Shown: positions 5,923 through 13,399 of the stretch, piece by piece
Numbering within the stretch: position 1 is the first letter of the stretch
How the letters are laid out: every line of letters starts with the position of its first letter
Origin: CAYGZC01 sp964354225
GTDB taxonomy: Bacteria; Bacteroidota; Ignavibacteria; UBA10030; SZUA-254
Length of the DNA: 18,347 bases
NCBI GenBank assembly: GCA_964354225.1
Contig: CAYGZC010000245.1
Span: 1 to 18,347 of the forward strand
Direction: 5' to 3'
Notes under the pieces: generated by a model
Seen by the model: only the letters and a program-made list of their open reading frames with translations
Databases searched by the model: none
Told to the model about the DNA's origin: nothing
Program-made: the position numbers and the translations under genes

Positions 5923-7917
5923 TTAAAAAACTCTTACAACATTTCCACCAGCTTGTGAAGCTGCGTTTAAAACTGCAACCGTATTCCCGAGCAGTTCTTC
6001 CTTTTTCATTCCTTCTAGAGCACCTGCTACACCAATACTGATCGTAATTGAGAAGTTTTTACCATCAAGATTTATAACAAGTCCGGCAATATTTTTCCGT
6101 ATTTTTTCAGCCCATAAATATGCTTCATTGGCTGCGGTATTAACAAGGAGAACACCAAAACGATCTGATTCATACCGACCAACGAGATCATAATGTCTGA
6201 CGCTTGAGCGTATTGCTTTTGCCAATGTCAATATGACTCTTTCGTAACCATCGTTTCCAAACCGTTGAGTAATTTCATCCGCTTTATCGATGGTGATAAA
6301 TAACAATGAAAGCTCGTTACCGGCATCGTCAGCACGCTGTAATTCTTCTTCCATTCTTTGAACGAAAAATTTCTTAGAGTACATTCCGGTTACATTATCA
6401 ACGATAACATATTCATTGATGATCTCTTGCATATAAAATATTTCCAGGGCAGCAGCAACATTTTCTGCCATCCGATATATCATTTCCAAATCGTGTCGAG
6501 AAAAATTGAGCGTTTCCCGACTCTCCAGACTTATCGCACCATAACATTTATTGAGTGAACTGATGGGCACACAGACAAAGGAACCCTTCTTCTCAAGTTT
6601 TTCTTCGGAGAAATAACGGGGCACTTTCAGTGGATTAAGATCATCAATAAGATTATGTGAATTACTCTTAATCGTTTTGGCTACAACACTTTCAGGAAAA
6701 TCAATTGCTTGTTCCGTTACGATATACCCTTCGTGCGAACGATTGGTTACTTTTTTCGCTACCCACGCTCTCTTCGCTTCATCATAAAGAACGATTGAAA
6801 GAAAATTCCAATTGATTAGTTTCGATGTTTCTTCGGCAAGCGCCTGGACAATTGTACTTAAAGAAAAATTATTCCGAATCCGTTCCTGTAACCGGCGAAT
6901 TGCCCTCAGCAGCTCAGCATCCAGAAGCAAGTCGTACTTCTCGTTATAACTCTTAATCAAAGCGGAAATTAGTTTTGTAAACTGACCGAGTAGTGTTAGG
7001 GTTTCGATACCAAATTCATCCTCGGCTTTACTGTCAACAGCGAGAACAGCTACGGGTTGTTCTATTACACCTTCGACACTTCCTTTAGTAAAAAAGATTG
7101 GAACACCAACGAATGATTTTACAGACGATGGTGAATCGTAATAACGGAAAAGCTCAGATTCAGAGAGAGGATTTACCTCCGTTATGAATTCTGGTTTTCC
7201 GCTTGTTGCAACCTTGCTGACTAAATCGTGCCCGATGGAGAAACGTCGGGCTGAAAAAAAACTCGGGCAATCTGATATGTGCGATTCCATAATCATTTGC
7301 TGTTTTTCATGATTCGCCCAGAATAACGCAACTGTGTGCGCAAAGAGAACTTCCTTGATTACAGCGAGTACTTTATTTAAAAGGAAATCAAATTCTGTTC
7401 GCGGCTCTGTCTCTTCTTTGAAGATAGCTGAGTCAACATCAAAAAAATCGGACAGTTGAAACTCACGAACTACTGGCTGCTCTATTGGCACTACTGGTTT
7501 ATATGGCTGAACGCATCGTCTTTCACCTTCCGGACTGGAACCAATGGTTGATAACTGGGACGATACTAATTTCCCGTCAAGTTCGTTTACTTCTTCGACA
7601 TTAAGTTCCCCCTTTATGTTAGGTCGAAAATCATCGAAGATAAGTCTCTTCATCATTTCACTTTCAGTTTGTGATTGGATTAACGAATTTGCCTCCCTCA
7701 CATTTGTTTGAATCTGAAGATGTTTGGCACGTAATGAGGAATATATCATAATCGCCGACCCCACAAGTACAAACAAACAAATTATTCGAATGATAAAAAC
7801 ATCAACTAAAATACCAGCCACCATGGCAACTATGCCTATGGCTATGAAAATATTTTCTCCGGTATTGAATTTCAGCAAAATCTTATCAATCCACTTTTTC
7901 ACTGTAATTTCAATCAT
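5923..7917 (-). CDS. Membrane-anchored tandem-GAF protein with degenerate GGDEF domain
   Basis: A 664-aa signalling protein. Two close membrane helices (about 22-40 and 43-60) are followed by a helical linker, a first GAF-like domain (about 178-322), a second GAF domain (about 350-495) and a C-terminal GGDEF fold (about 505-664) opening with DNVTGMYSKKFF. The active-site loop reads ESDRF (583-587) where GGDEF is required. The first metal Asp and the guanine-binding Asn of the DIDxFKxIN segment are both Thr, so diguanylate cyclase activity is very unlikely. The RxxD inhibitory-site motif is intact five residues before the loop (Arg574-His-Tyr-Asp577). The protein therefore could sense c-di-GMP while the GAF domains sense another small ligand. 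It is divergently transcribed from the receiver/DHp gene and has its own promoter candidate. Confidence 0.88.
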   Translation of the reverse strand: MIEITVKKWIDKILLKFNTGENIFIAIGIVAMVAGILVDVFIIRIICLFVLVGSAIMIYSSLRAKHLQIQTNVREANSLIQSQTESEMMKRLIFDDFRPNIKGELNVEEVNELDGKLVSSQLSTIGSSPEGERRCVQPYKPVVPIEQPVVREFQLSDFFDVDSAIFKEETEPRTEFDFLLNKVLAVIKEVLFAHTVALFWANHEKQQMIMESHISDCPSFFSARRFSIGHDLVSKVATSGKPEFITEVNPLSESELFRYYDSPSSVKSFVGVPIFFTKGSVEGVIEQPVAVLAVDSKAEDEFGIETLTLLGQFTKLISALIKSYNEKYDLLLDAELLRAIRRLQERIRNNFSLSTIVQALAEETSKLINWNFLSIVLYDEAKRAWVAKKVTNRSHEGYIVTEQAIDFPESVVAKTIKSNSHNLIDDLNPLKVPRYFSEEKLEKKGSFVCVPISSLNKCYGAISLESRETLNFSRHDLEMIYRMAENVAAALEIFYMQEIINEYVIVDNVTGMYSKKFFVQRMEEELQRADDAGNELSLLFITIDKADEITQRFGNDGYERVILTLAKAIRSSVRHYDLVGRYESDRFGVLLVNTAANEAYLWAEKIRKNIAGLVINLDGKNFSITISIGVAGALEGMKKEELLGNTVAVLNAASQAGGNVVRVF

Positions 7918-7957
7918 GCCTAAATACTATTATGAACATTTACTCTCAAAGTGCTTA

Positions 7958-7986
7958 AATTTAGTGAATATCGCAATGAAAGTCAA
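7958..7986 (-). promoter_or_regulatory. Candidate promoter for the GAF-GGDEF gene
   Basis: On the minus strand, TTGACT (7986-7981), a 17-bp spacer and TAAATT (7963-7958). The predicted start near 7951 leaves a leader of about 34 bases before the ATG at 7917. The -35 hexamer is strong and the -10 is imperfect. It lies in the 133-bp divergent gap shared with the receiver gene. Confidence 0.4.
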
Positions 7987-8078
7987 TGAAAAAGCAAAAA
8001 TTTAAAAAAACAACGCGATCTTACCGTTTATATATCTTAATGAAAAGTGAATGGATTATATGAATGTGCACAAAAAGA

Positions 8079-8107
8079 TTGCAATTTTGCGCAACAAATG
8101 CTATAAT
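8079..8107 (+). promoter_or_regulatory. Candidate promoter for the receiver/DHp gene
   Basis: TTGCAA (8079-8084), exactly 17 bp, then a perfect TATAAT (8102-8107). The predicted transcription start is near 8114. The element falls inside the longest open frame (from 8051), which argues that translation really begins downstream at 8123 or 8135. Confidence 0.45.
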
Positions 8108-8122
8108 TGTTATGAAAAAAAT

Positions 8123-8773
8123 ATGACCGAGGAAATGATAAACATACTATTCGTAGACGATGATGCTGATTATTTCAGCGTCATTAAACATCAATTGCGT
8201 CCATTTCAAAATAAGCGATTTGAAATTACCTGGGTGAATAGCGGTGAGAAAGCTCTTGAGAAAATAAATTCAGGGGCACATTTTGACCTTATTCTATTGG
8301 ATTATTATTTACCAAATAGTAACGGCGTTGAAGTCGTCAAACGTATATTTAATGAGAAAATCGAAATCCCGATGATTCTACTAACATCGAATAAAGACTT
8401 CCGCATCGCAATTGAGGCGATGAGATATGGTGTAGAAGATTACCTTATCAAAGAAGAAGTTGTTGATACGATACTACCGCGAGCCGTTCTTAACGTTCTT
8501 GAGCGCGTTCATTTGAATAAGCGGCTTGCAGAATTTGAAAAAGAAAAAATGTTGACGCATGAGAGAGTTGAGGCAATCCAGGAATTGATCGTCACAATGT
8601 GCCATGAATTCAACAACCCTCTGGCGGCAATAAAAATCAGCACTGATATCCTGATGCGGCAAACGAATTCTGATCAGCAAAAAGAAATATTATCAAAGCT
8701 CAATAACAACATCTTACATCTTGAGAAACAGATAGTGAAGCTGAGGGATCTTAAAATCGAGAAACAACAATAA
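8123..8773 (+). CDS. Response-regulator receiver domain fused to a DHp/HisKA-like domain, no ATPase domain
   Basis: From ATG 8123 the product is 216 aa. A receiver domain occupies about residues 6-125: acidic pocket Asp12-Asp13-Asp14, phosphoacceptor Asp60 in LILLDYYLP, Thr88 in LLTS and Lys110. A coiled linker (130-155) leads to an H-box, CHEFNNPLAAIKIS, with His161, followed by a second helix ending in a charged tail. That is a two-helix dimerisation/phosphotransfer domain like HisKA, but the protein ends before any HATPase domain. It may therefore receive and relay phosphate between partners, or be a truncated hybrid kinase. Start choice: 8051 would place the promoter TATAAT inside the gene; 8135 has GAGGA, but only one base from the ATG. 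No DNA-binding output domain is present. It is transcribed away from the GAF-GGDEF gene. Confidence 0.8.
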   Translation: MTEEMINILFVDDDADYFSVIKHQLRPFQNKRFEITWVNSGEKALEKINSGAHFDLILLDYYLPNSNGVEVVKRIFNEKIEIPMILLTSNKDFRIAIEAMRYGVEDYLIKEEVVDTILPRAVLNVLERVHLNKRLAEFEKEKMLTHERVEAIQELIVTMCHEFNNPLAAIKISTDILMRQTNSDQQKEILSKLNNNILHLEKQIVKLRDLKIEKQQ

Positions 8774-8829
8774 GGGGTTTCTAATTGTACAGGATTGATA
8801 TTCAAGTCGTTTATAAAGATAGCATGGAG

Positions 8830-8858
8830 TTGATTTTCTTCCTGAAATTTTCTATATT
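8830..8858 (+). promoter_or_regulatory. Candidate promoter for the leader upstream of the Nif3-family gene
   Basis: TTGATT (8830-8835), a 17-bp spacer and TATATT (8853-8858), with predicted start near 8865. It would make a transcript that meets the intrinsic terminator at 9001-9030 before entering the Nif3-family gene at 9050. Confidence 0.35.
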
Positions 8859-8864
8859 AATTTT

Positions 8865-9049
8865 GTTATGGATCATGCATTGCGACACTCAATTTTAAAA
8901 ACTAATATCGATCAGGAATATATAAAAAGGATACTGGATATTGCACGCATCGATAAGAAGCTAAAGAATCCAGTTAAAAAAAACCACAAGACTGTGTTGC
9001 TGTCCCGCCTAAAAACGGGACATTTTTTTTCTTTAACTTGGAAATATAA
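8865..9049 (+). ncRNA. Possible regulatory leader RNA or small RNA before the Nif3-family gene
   Basis: Bounded by a promoter candidate and a strong intrinsic terminator, this stretch could be a roughly 165-nt stand-alone RNA or a 185-nt attenuated 5' leader. Two 7-bp complementary pairs are visible: 8906-8912 with 8949-8955, and 8933-8939 with 8968-8974. They interleave like a pseudoknot, but about one such match is expected by chance in this length. I do not recognise 6S RNA, SRP RNA or a named riboswitch class. A 61-codon frame (8868-9053, starting about three bases after the predicted transcript start) spans the terminator and ends in an ATGA overlap with the next gene. It could be a leader peptide or a coincidence. 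The terminator might instead simply end the receiver gene transcript. Confidence 0.3.
9001..9030 (+). terminator. Rho-independent terminator
   Basis: A perfect 7-bp stem, TGTCCCG (9001-9007) with CGGGACA (9016-9022), an 8-base loop and eight T residues (9023-9030). It lies 19 bases before the Nif3-family start codon, close enough to act as an attenuator as well as ending transcription from the receiver gene. Confidence 0.8.
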
Positions 9050-10162
9050 ATGACGATTCGGGATGTCCAAAATATAATGGAATCATGGGCACCGAAAGAG
9101 ATAGCGTGGGAACGCGACAATACCGGATTGCAGATTGGTTCGGCAGATCAACGTATTAAGAATATACTTGTTGCCCTTGATATCTCGGAAAAAGTTTTAG
9201 AGGAAGCACAACGAAAAAAAATTGATCTTGTTATCAGCCACCATCCTCTACTCTTTCATCCCTTGAAACATATCACTCTTGATGATAGAATCGGACGGCT
9301 TGTCAATGCGTCTATAAACAACGGAATTGCTGTTTACTCGGCTCATACTAATTTGGATTTCACGACTAATGGCGTCAGTTTTGCACTTGCACAACGGTTG
9401 GGTTTGAATAATATCGATTTTCTCCTAAAAGATAAGCGGATTCAAAAAAAAATTATAGTATTCGTTCCACACGATCATGTTGTGAACGTTATTGAAGCAA
9501 TGGCGAATGCCGGTGCAGGTTGCATCGGGAACTATGATTCATGCTCGTTTAGTTCTGAAGGTAAAGGAACATTTAAACCGGGTGAAAGAGCTAATCCATA
9601 CGTCGGTAAAATTGGGCGAATGGAACATGTAAGAGAAATTCGACTTGAAATGGTCGCACCATCCTGGAAAGTAGATAAAGTTATCACGGCAATGAAAGAG
9701 GCACATCCCTACGAAGAAGTTGCCTATGATATATACGATGTTGCCAATGTCAGCGGTGAATTCGGTGAAGGGGCAATTGGCGAATTCCATCAAAGGATGG
9801 ATGCAAAAAAATTTTTCAATCTTATTGCACACAAACTAAATCTTCCTGCAATCCGATTCGGAAGCAATCAGAAACGGTGGATCAAACGAGTTGCAGTGTG
9901 CGGTGGAAGTGGTTCTGACTTATTAACTGTCGCTATTAAACAATCGGCAGATGCATTTATTACAAGCGATATTTCATATCATCGTTTCGCTGAAGCCAAT
10001 GATAAAATTATCATCATTGATGCCGGACACTTTGAAACAGAATCACCTGTTATTCGCAATGTCGTCCACCACTTAAAACAAGAAATTAAAAGACAAAAAT
10101 ATAAAGCGAGAGTTTTTGAATCAAGAGTTTTGAAAAATCATATCCAATATTTTATTCCATGA
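9050..10162 (+). CDS. Nif3-like dinuclear metal-center protein (YqfO/YbgI family, long form)
   Basis: A 370-aa member of the Nif3 family, often labelled GTP cyclohydrolase I type 2 homolog; its true cellular reaction is not settled. Metal-ligand motifs are ISHHPLLFHP (His64, His65), YSAHTNLD (His99 to Asp103) and IDAGHFETE (His327, Glu331). The N- and C-terminal halves are separated by an inserted PII/CutA-like domain (about 130-240) with the typical HPYEEVAYDIY segment, the architecture of B. subtilis YqfO. The stop overlaps the following zinc-ribbon gene by ATGA, so the pair is translationally coupled. Nif3 and C4 zinc-ribbon proteins are neighbours in distant bacteria, for example M. tuberculosis Rv2230c/Rv2229c. 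A terminator stands just upstream of the start. Confidence 0.93.
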   Translation: MTIRDVQNIMESWAPKEIAWERDNTGLQIGSADQRIKNILVALDISEKVLEEAQRKKIDLVISHHPLLFHPLKHITLDDRIGRLVNASINNGIAVYSAHTNLDFTTNGVSFALAQRLGLNNIDFLLKDKRIQKKIIVFVPHDHVVNVIEAMANAGAGCIGNYDSCSFSSEGKGTFKPGERANPYVGKIGRMEHVREIRLEMVAPSWKVDKVITAMKEAHPYEEVAYDIYDVANVSGEFGEGAIGEFHQRMDAKKFFNLIAHKLNLPAIRFGSNQKRWIKRVAVCGGSGSDLLTVAIKQSADAFITSDISYHRFAEANDKIIIIDAGHFETESPVIRNVVHHLKQEIKRQKYKARVFESRVLKNHIQYFIP

Positions 10163-10905
10163 AGGAAACGTCTGTGGAAAATAAGTTGAAGTTTTTATTT
10201 GCATTACAAAAGACCGATTCACAATTACAGGAAGTGCACGGGCTGAAGGGTGACCTTCCAATGATTGTTGAGGAACTTGGTGAAAAAGTTACCGCCCTGA
10301 ACACAAAAATCAAAGAATTAAATGGTGGAATCAAACAACTAAAAATCGATCGCGATAAAGCTGACATGGAGATTATTGATCTTGCTGACAAGATTAAAAA
10401 ATACAAAAATCAGCAGCTGAACGTCAAATCGAACAAGCAATACGATGCCTTGACACGGGAAATCGATACTGCCGAAAAAAAATCCGTGCAGCTTGAAAAA
10501 GATATGGAATCTTTCGAGGGGCAATTAGAAATTACCAAAAAAGATTTAGCGATAGCAACCTCTCAAATGGAAGAAACAGAGGAAGAACTTAATGAGCGTA
10601 AAAAAGAATTAAAAGTGGTGAATAAGGAACATGAAAAGGAGGAATTGACTCTTCAGCATCAACGTGACAAGCTGATAGTCCGTCTTGAGAAATCAGATAT
10701 CGAGCGATACGAAAGGATCAAAAAAGCAAAAGGTGGAACTGCCATAGTCCCTATAAAGCGCGATGCGTGTGGTGGATGTTATAGCCGCGTGCCACCACAG
10801 AAGATATTAGAAATAAGACAGAACTCGAAACTATACGCTTGTGAACATTGTGGACGCATTCTCGTGTCCGATCACATTGTTAACATTAGCACGGAAACAA
10901 AATGA
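10159..10905 (+). CDS. C4-type zinc-ribbon coiled-coil protein (DUF164 / Hp0958-like)
   Basis: A 248-aa protein with a long charged helical hairpin (about residues 10-190, heptad-like with many Lys/Glu) and a C-terminal zinc ribbon (about 200-235) containing CGGC (Cys204, Cys207) and CEHC (Cys228, Cys231). This is the DUF164/CdsZ/Hp0958 architecture; members bind nucleic acid or act as chaperones, but no general function is agreed. The start overlaps the Nif3-family stop by ATGA. Its own stop overlaps by ATGA a short frame that reads as the N-terminus of RNase HI. The order Nif3 - zinc ribbon - RNase H repeats that seen in actinobacteria, suggesting an ancient functional link. Confidence 0.92.
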   Translation: MKETSVENKLKFLFALQKTDSQLQEVHGLKGDLPMIVEELGEKVTALNTKIKELNGGIKQLKIDRDKADMEIIDLADKIKKYKNQQLNVKSNKQYDALTREIDTAEKKSVQLEKDMESFEGQLEITKKDLAIATSQMEETEEELNERKKELKVVNKEHEKEELTLQHQRDKLIVRLEKSDIERYERIKKAKGGTAIVPIKRDACGGCYSRVPPQKILEIRQNSKLYACEHCGRILVSDHIVNISTETK

Positions 10906-11130
10906 CGATCCATGCTCACATTGATGGTGATTCCATTGGTATTCCCAAAGAAAACGGGAAAATAACAATTCTTTGCAATGTGAGCTGGAAAAATATTATC
11001 GCAAAGCAGACCTCGTACGTACATCTGCTACTTCTTTATTGTGATCATCCATGTTAGGCACGAAATAAATCGTGAAGCAGACACCTTTGCAAATATAGGG
11101 ATCGATAGTAAGAGAAAATTTAGAGTTTAA
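10902..11130 (+). pseudogene. rnhA: Decayed RNase HI gene (internally deleted)
   Basis: The frame beginning at ATG 10902 overlaps the zinc-ribbon stop by ATGA. It opens with HIDGDSIGIPKENGKIT, matching the DGxSxGNP start of RNase HI including the first catalytic Asp. It loses similarity after about 25 codons and stops at 11057. In another frame, 11044-11109 encodes IIHVRHEINREADTFANIGI, matching the RNase HI C-terminus (HVpRE.NkeAD.lAN.aID) with the last catalytic Asp, and stops at 11130. The middle of the domain, including the conserved Glu and second Asp, is missing: only about 75 bases separate the two matches instead of roughly 270. The gene therefore looks killed by deletion plus frameshift. 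Operon position supports the identity. A real but rewired small peptide from the first frame (51 aa) cannot be excluded. Confidence 0.7.
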
Positions 11131-11140
11131 ATCAAAAAAT

Positions 11141-11583
11141 AAAGACTGCGCATCGTGCAATCGTTCCCGCTCGGATAAATCAGAGCGGGAGAGGAAAGTC
11201 CGAACTCCACAGGACAGCGCACCCCGCGAAAGCGGGGGTGTCCCAAGTGAAAGCTTGGAACAACGGATAGTGTCACAGAAAATATACCGTCCCGTCTTTG
11301 GCGGGATAAGGGTGAAAAGGCGTAGGTAAGAGCTCACCAATGGTGCCGTAAGACACCATGCCGAAAAACCCTGCTCGGAGCAAGACCATGTAAGTCCCGT
11401 TTCCAGCTTCTGGTTGGAGAAGAGTTGTCCGCTCAATGTTCTTCGAGTATATCGAAGAATAACGGGATGGGTAGGTCGCTCGAACCCGTTCGCAAGAACG
11501 GGACCAGATGAATGATTGCAGTCCCACTTTTTCTATAAGAAGAAGCGAGATACAGAATTCGGCTTATAGATGCGCAGCTTTAT
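11141..11583 (+). ncRNA. rnpB: RNase P RNA, class A
   Basis: The catalytic RNA of RNase P, which trims tRNA 5' leaders. Conserved segments in order: GAGGAAAGTCCGAACTCC (P4 5' side region, about 11191-11208), ACAGAAAATATACCGTC (11276-11292), GGTAAGAGCTCACC (11324-11337) and the closing ACAGAATTCGGCTTATAG (11552-11569). P1 pairs CTGCGCATC (11146-11154) with GATGCGCAG (11569-11577), extended by AAAG/CTTT. P3 is an 8-bp TCCCGCTC/GAGCGGGA hairpin just upstream of P4. Ends are set from P1, giving about 440 nt. No canonical promoter was seen upstream and no separate terminator downstream, so it may be processed from the Nif3-operon transcript and recJ may lie on the same RNA. Confidence 0.96.
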
Positions 11584-11612
11584 CTTTAATTACACATAAA
11601 AAATGATCATAC

Positions 11613-13397
11613 ATGACAATAAGAAAAACATATCGCTGGTCAGTTACACCAAAATCAGATGAAGAATTAACCGCACAGCTTGCAAAAGATATCAACGTCC
11701 CAGAGACGATAGCACGAATCCTTTTCAACCGCAACATTAAAACTTATGCACAGGCAAAAGAATATTTTCGTCCACAGTTGAGTAACCTTCACGATCCATT
11801 TTTAATGGACGGGATGGAGAAAGCGGTTGACCGCATTATGAGAGCACTCGATACCAGAGAAAAAATACTGATCTTTGGCGACTATGACGTGGACGGTACA
11901 ACAAGTGTTGCTATGTTCTACCTTTATTTAAAAAAACTCGACTGCAAAGCATTAATCCATATACCTGATCGCGTAACGGAAGGATACGGAATATCCCTAA
12001 CAGGAATTAATAAAGGTAAAGAATTCGGAGCCACACTTTTAATTTCGGTTGATTGTGGAATTACCGCCGTAGAACAAGTAGAATATGCCCGCTCACTGGG
12101 CATTGATGTTATCGTTTGCGACCATCATGAGCCGAGCGAGCAGATACCGAAAGCGTATGCCGTTCTTGATCCACTTATTCCAAATTGCAGCTATCCTTTT
12201 AAATATCTTTGCGGCTGTGGTGTTACATTCAAACTTATACAAGCAATCGAAAGCCGACGCGGCAATAGCCAGCTTGCAAACGACTTCATCGACTTTGTCA
12301 CACTGGCAACAACTGCCGATATTGTTCCGCTCGTAGGTGAAAATCGTATCGTCGTAAAAATTGGTCTAAATAGGATTAATACAGACCCGAGGCCCGGTAT
12401 TCGCGCACTCATCGAAAGCTCAGGAACTCAGCCGGGGAAAATCTCAACGGGTCAGATCGTGTTTGTGCTCGCACCCAGAATCAATGCAGTCGGAAGAATG
12501 GGCGATGCATCACGAGCAGTTCAATTACTTACAAGTGACGATTACGAAACAGCAAAACAATTCGCGCAGATTCTTGAAGAAGAAAACCGCAATCGCCGAA
12601 AAATTGATGAGGATACTTTCTTAAAAGCACAGGAACTTGTCGAAAATCTGCTGGATACTGAAAGTGGTCCTGCAATTGTACTTCATCATGAAGAATGGCA
12701 TCCCGGTGTAATTGGTATTGTTGCATCCCGGTTAGTCGAAAAATATTACAAACCCACAATTATGATGACTACTGTTGACGGTGTTGCAAAAGGATCTGCG
12801 CGCTCTATTGTTGGCTTCGACATTCACCAAGCACTAAAACGTGTAGAGGATAAACTAATCCAATTTGGTGGACATAAATATGCGGCAGGCCTTGCGGTAG
12901 CACTCGATCGGGTAGATGAATTCAGAGAAGCATTCAATATTGCCGTTGAAGAGCTTATGTCGGACGAAATTCGTGCACCGGGATTAAAGATCGATGCCGA
13001 GATTTCACTGGGTGAGCTTACTCCGCGATTTCTAAAAATCCTTAAAGAATTCGCACCGTACGGTCCGAGCAATATGCGGCCCATCTTCTTAGCCCGAAAT
13101 GTTGAAACGGTAAGTCCATCTAAAATTGTCGGTAAAGACCATCTCCGATTCCGTGTTAGGCAGAATCAATATGTTTTGGATGCTATCGGATTTGGTTTAG
13201 GATCTCTCATCGAGGAAGTTCGAGAAAGTGGGAAAAGAATAGATTTAGTCTTCTCTGTCGATGAACATGAATGGACTACTGCTGGTGCAAGTTCAGGTGA
13301 AGCATTTCCTCAATTAAAGATCAAGGACATTCGAAAACATAATACTAATAATGATCAAGCAATCGCTCCAGAAATAACTCATGTTGAAGGGAAATAA
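11613..13397 (+). CDS. recJ: Single-stranded-DNA-specific exonuclease RecJ
   Basis: Degrades single-stranded DNA 5' to 3' in RecF-pathway recombination, mismatch repair and base-excision repair. The 594-aa length is normal. DHH-family motifs are clear: GDYDVDGTTS (89-98) with Asp90, Asp92 and Asp94, SVDCGIT (145-151), and CDHHEP (169-174). The DHHA1 domain follows with HPGVIGIVASRL and the GGHKYAAGLA motif near residues 418-427, and an OB-like C-terminal domain. It starts about 30 bp after rnpB and ends two bases before the YebC-family gene, whose Shine-Dalgarno lies in the last recJ codons. Confidence 0.97.
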   Translation: MTIRKTYRWSVTPKSDEELTAQLAKDINVPETIARILFNRNIKTYAQAKEYFRPQLSNLHDPFLMDGMEKAVDRIMRALDTREKILIFGDYDVDGTTSVAMFYLYLKKLDCKALIHIPDRVTEGYGISLTGINKGKEFGATLLISVDCGITAVEQVEYARSLGIDVIVCDHHEPSEQIPKAYAVLDPLIPNCSYPFKYLCGCGVTFKLIQAIESRRGNSQLANDFIDFVTLATTADIVPLVGENRIVVKIGLNRINTDPRPGIRALIESSGTQPGKISTGQIVFVLAPRINAVGRMGDASRAVQLLTSDDYETAKQFAQILEEENRNRRKIDEDTFLKAQELVENLLDTESGPAIVLHHEEWHPGVIGIVASRLVEKYYKPTIMMTTVDGVAKGSARSIVGFDIHQALKRVEDKLIQFGGHKYAAGLAVALDRVDEFREAFNIAVEELMSDEIRAPGLKIDAEISLGELTPRFLKILKEFAPYGPSNMRPIFLARNVETVSPSKIVGKDHLRFRVRQNQYVLDAIGFGLGSLIEEVRESGKRIDLVFSVDEHEWTTAGASSGEAFPQLKIKDIRKHNTNNDQAIAPEITHVEGK

Positions 13398-13399
13398 TC

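Noticed and set aside
7724..8005. 93-codon plus-strand frame over the 5' end of the GAF-GGDEF gene
   Set aside because: Mostly antisense to the coded membrane helices and crosses the divergent promoter region.
8906..8974. Interleaved 7-bp complementary pairs suggesting a pseudoknot riboswitch
   Set aside because: About one such 7-bp match is expected by chance in this length; kept only as a detail of the leader candidate.
10996..11527. Minus-strand frames of 146 and 84 codons
   Set aside because: They are antisense to the RNase P RNA and the rnhA remnant, with no protein-like features.
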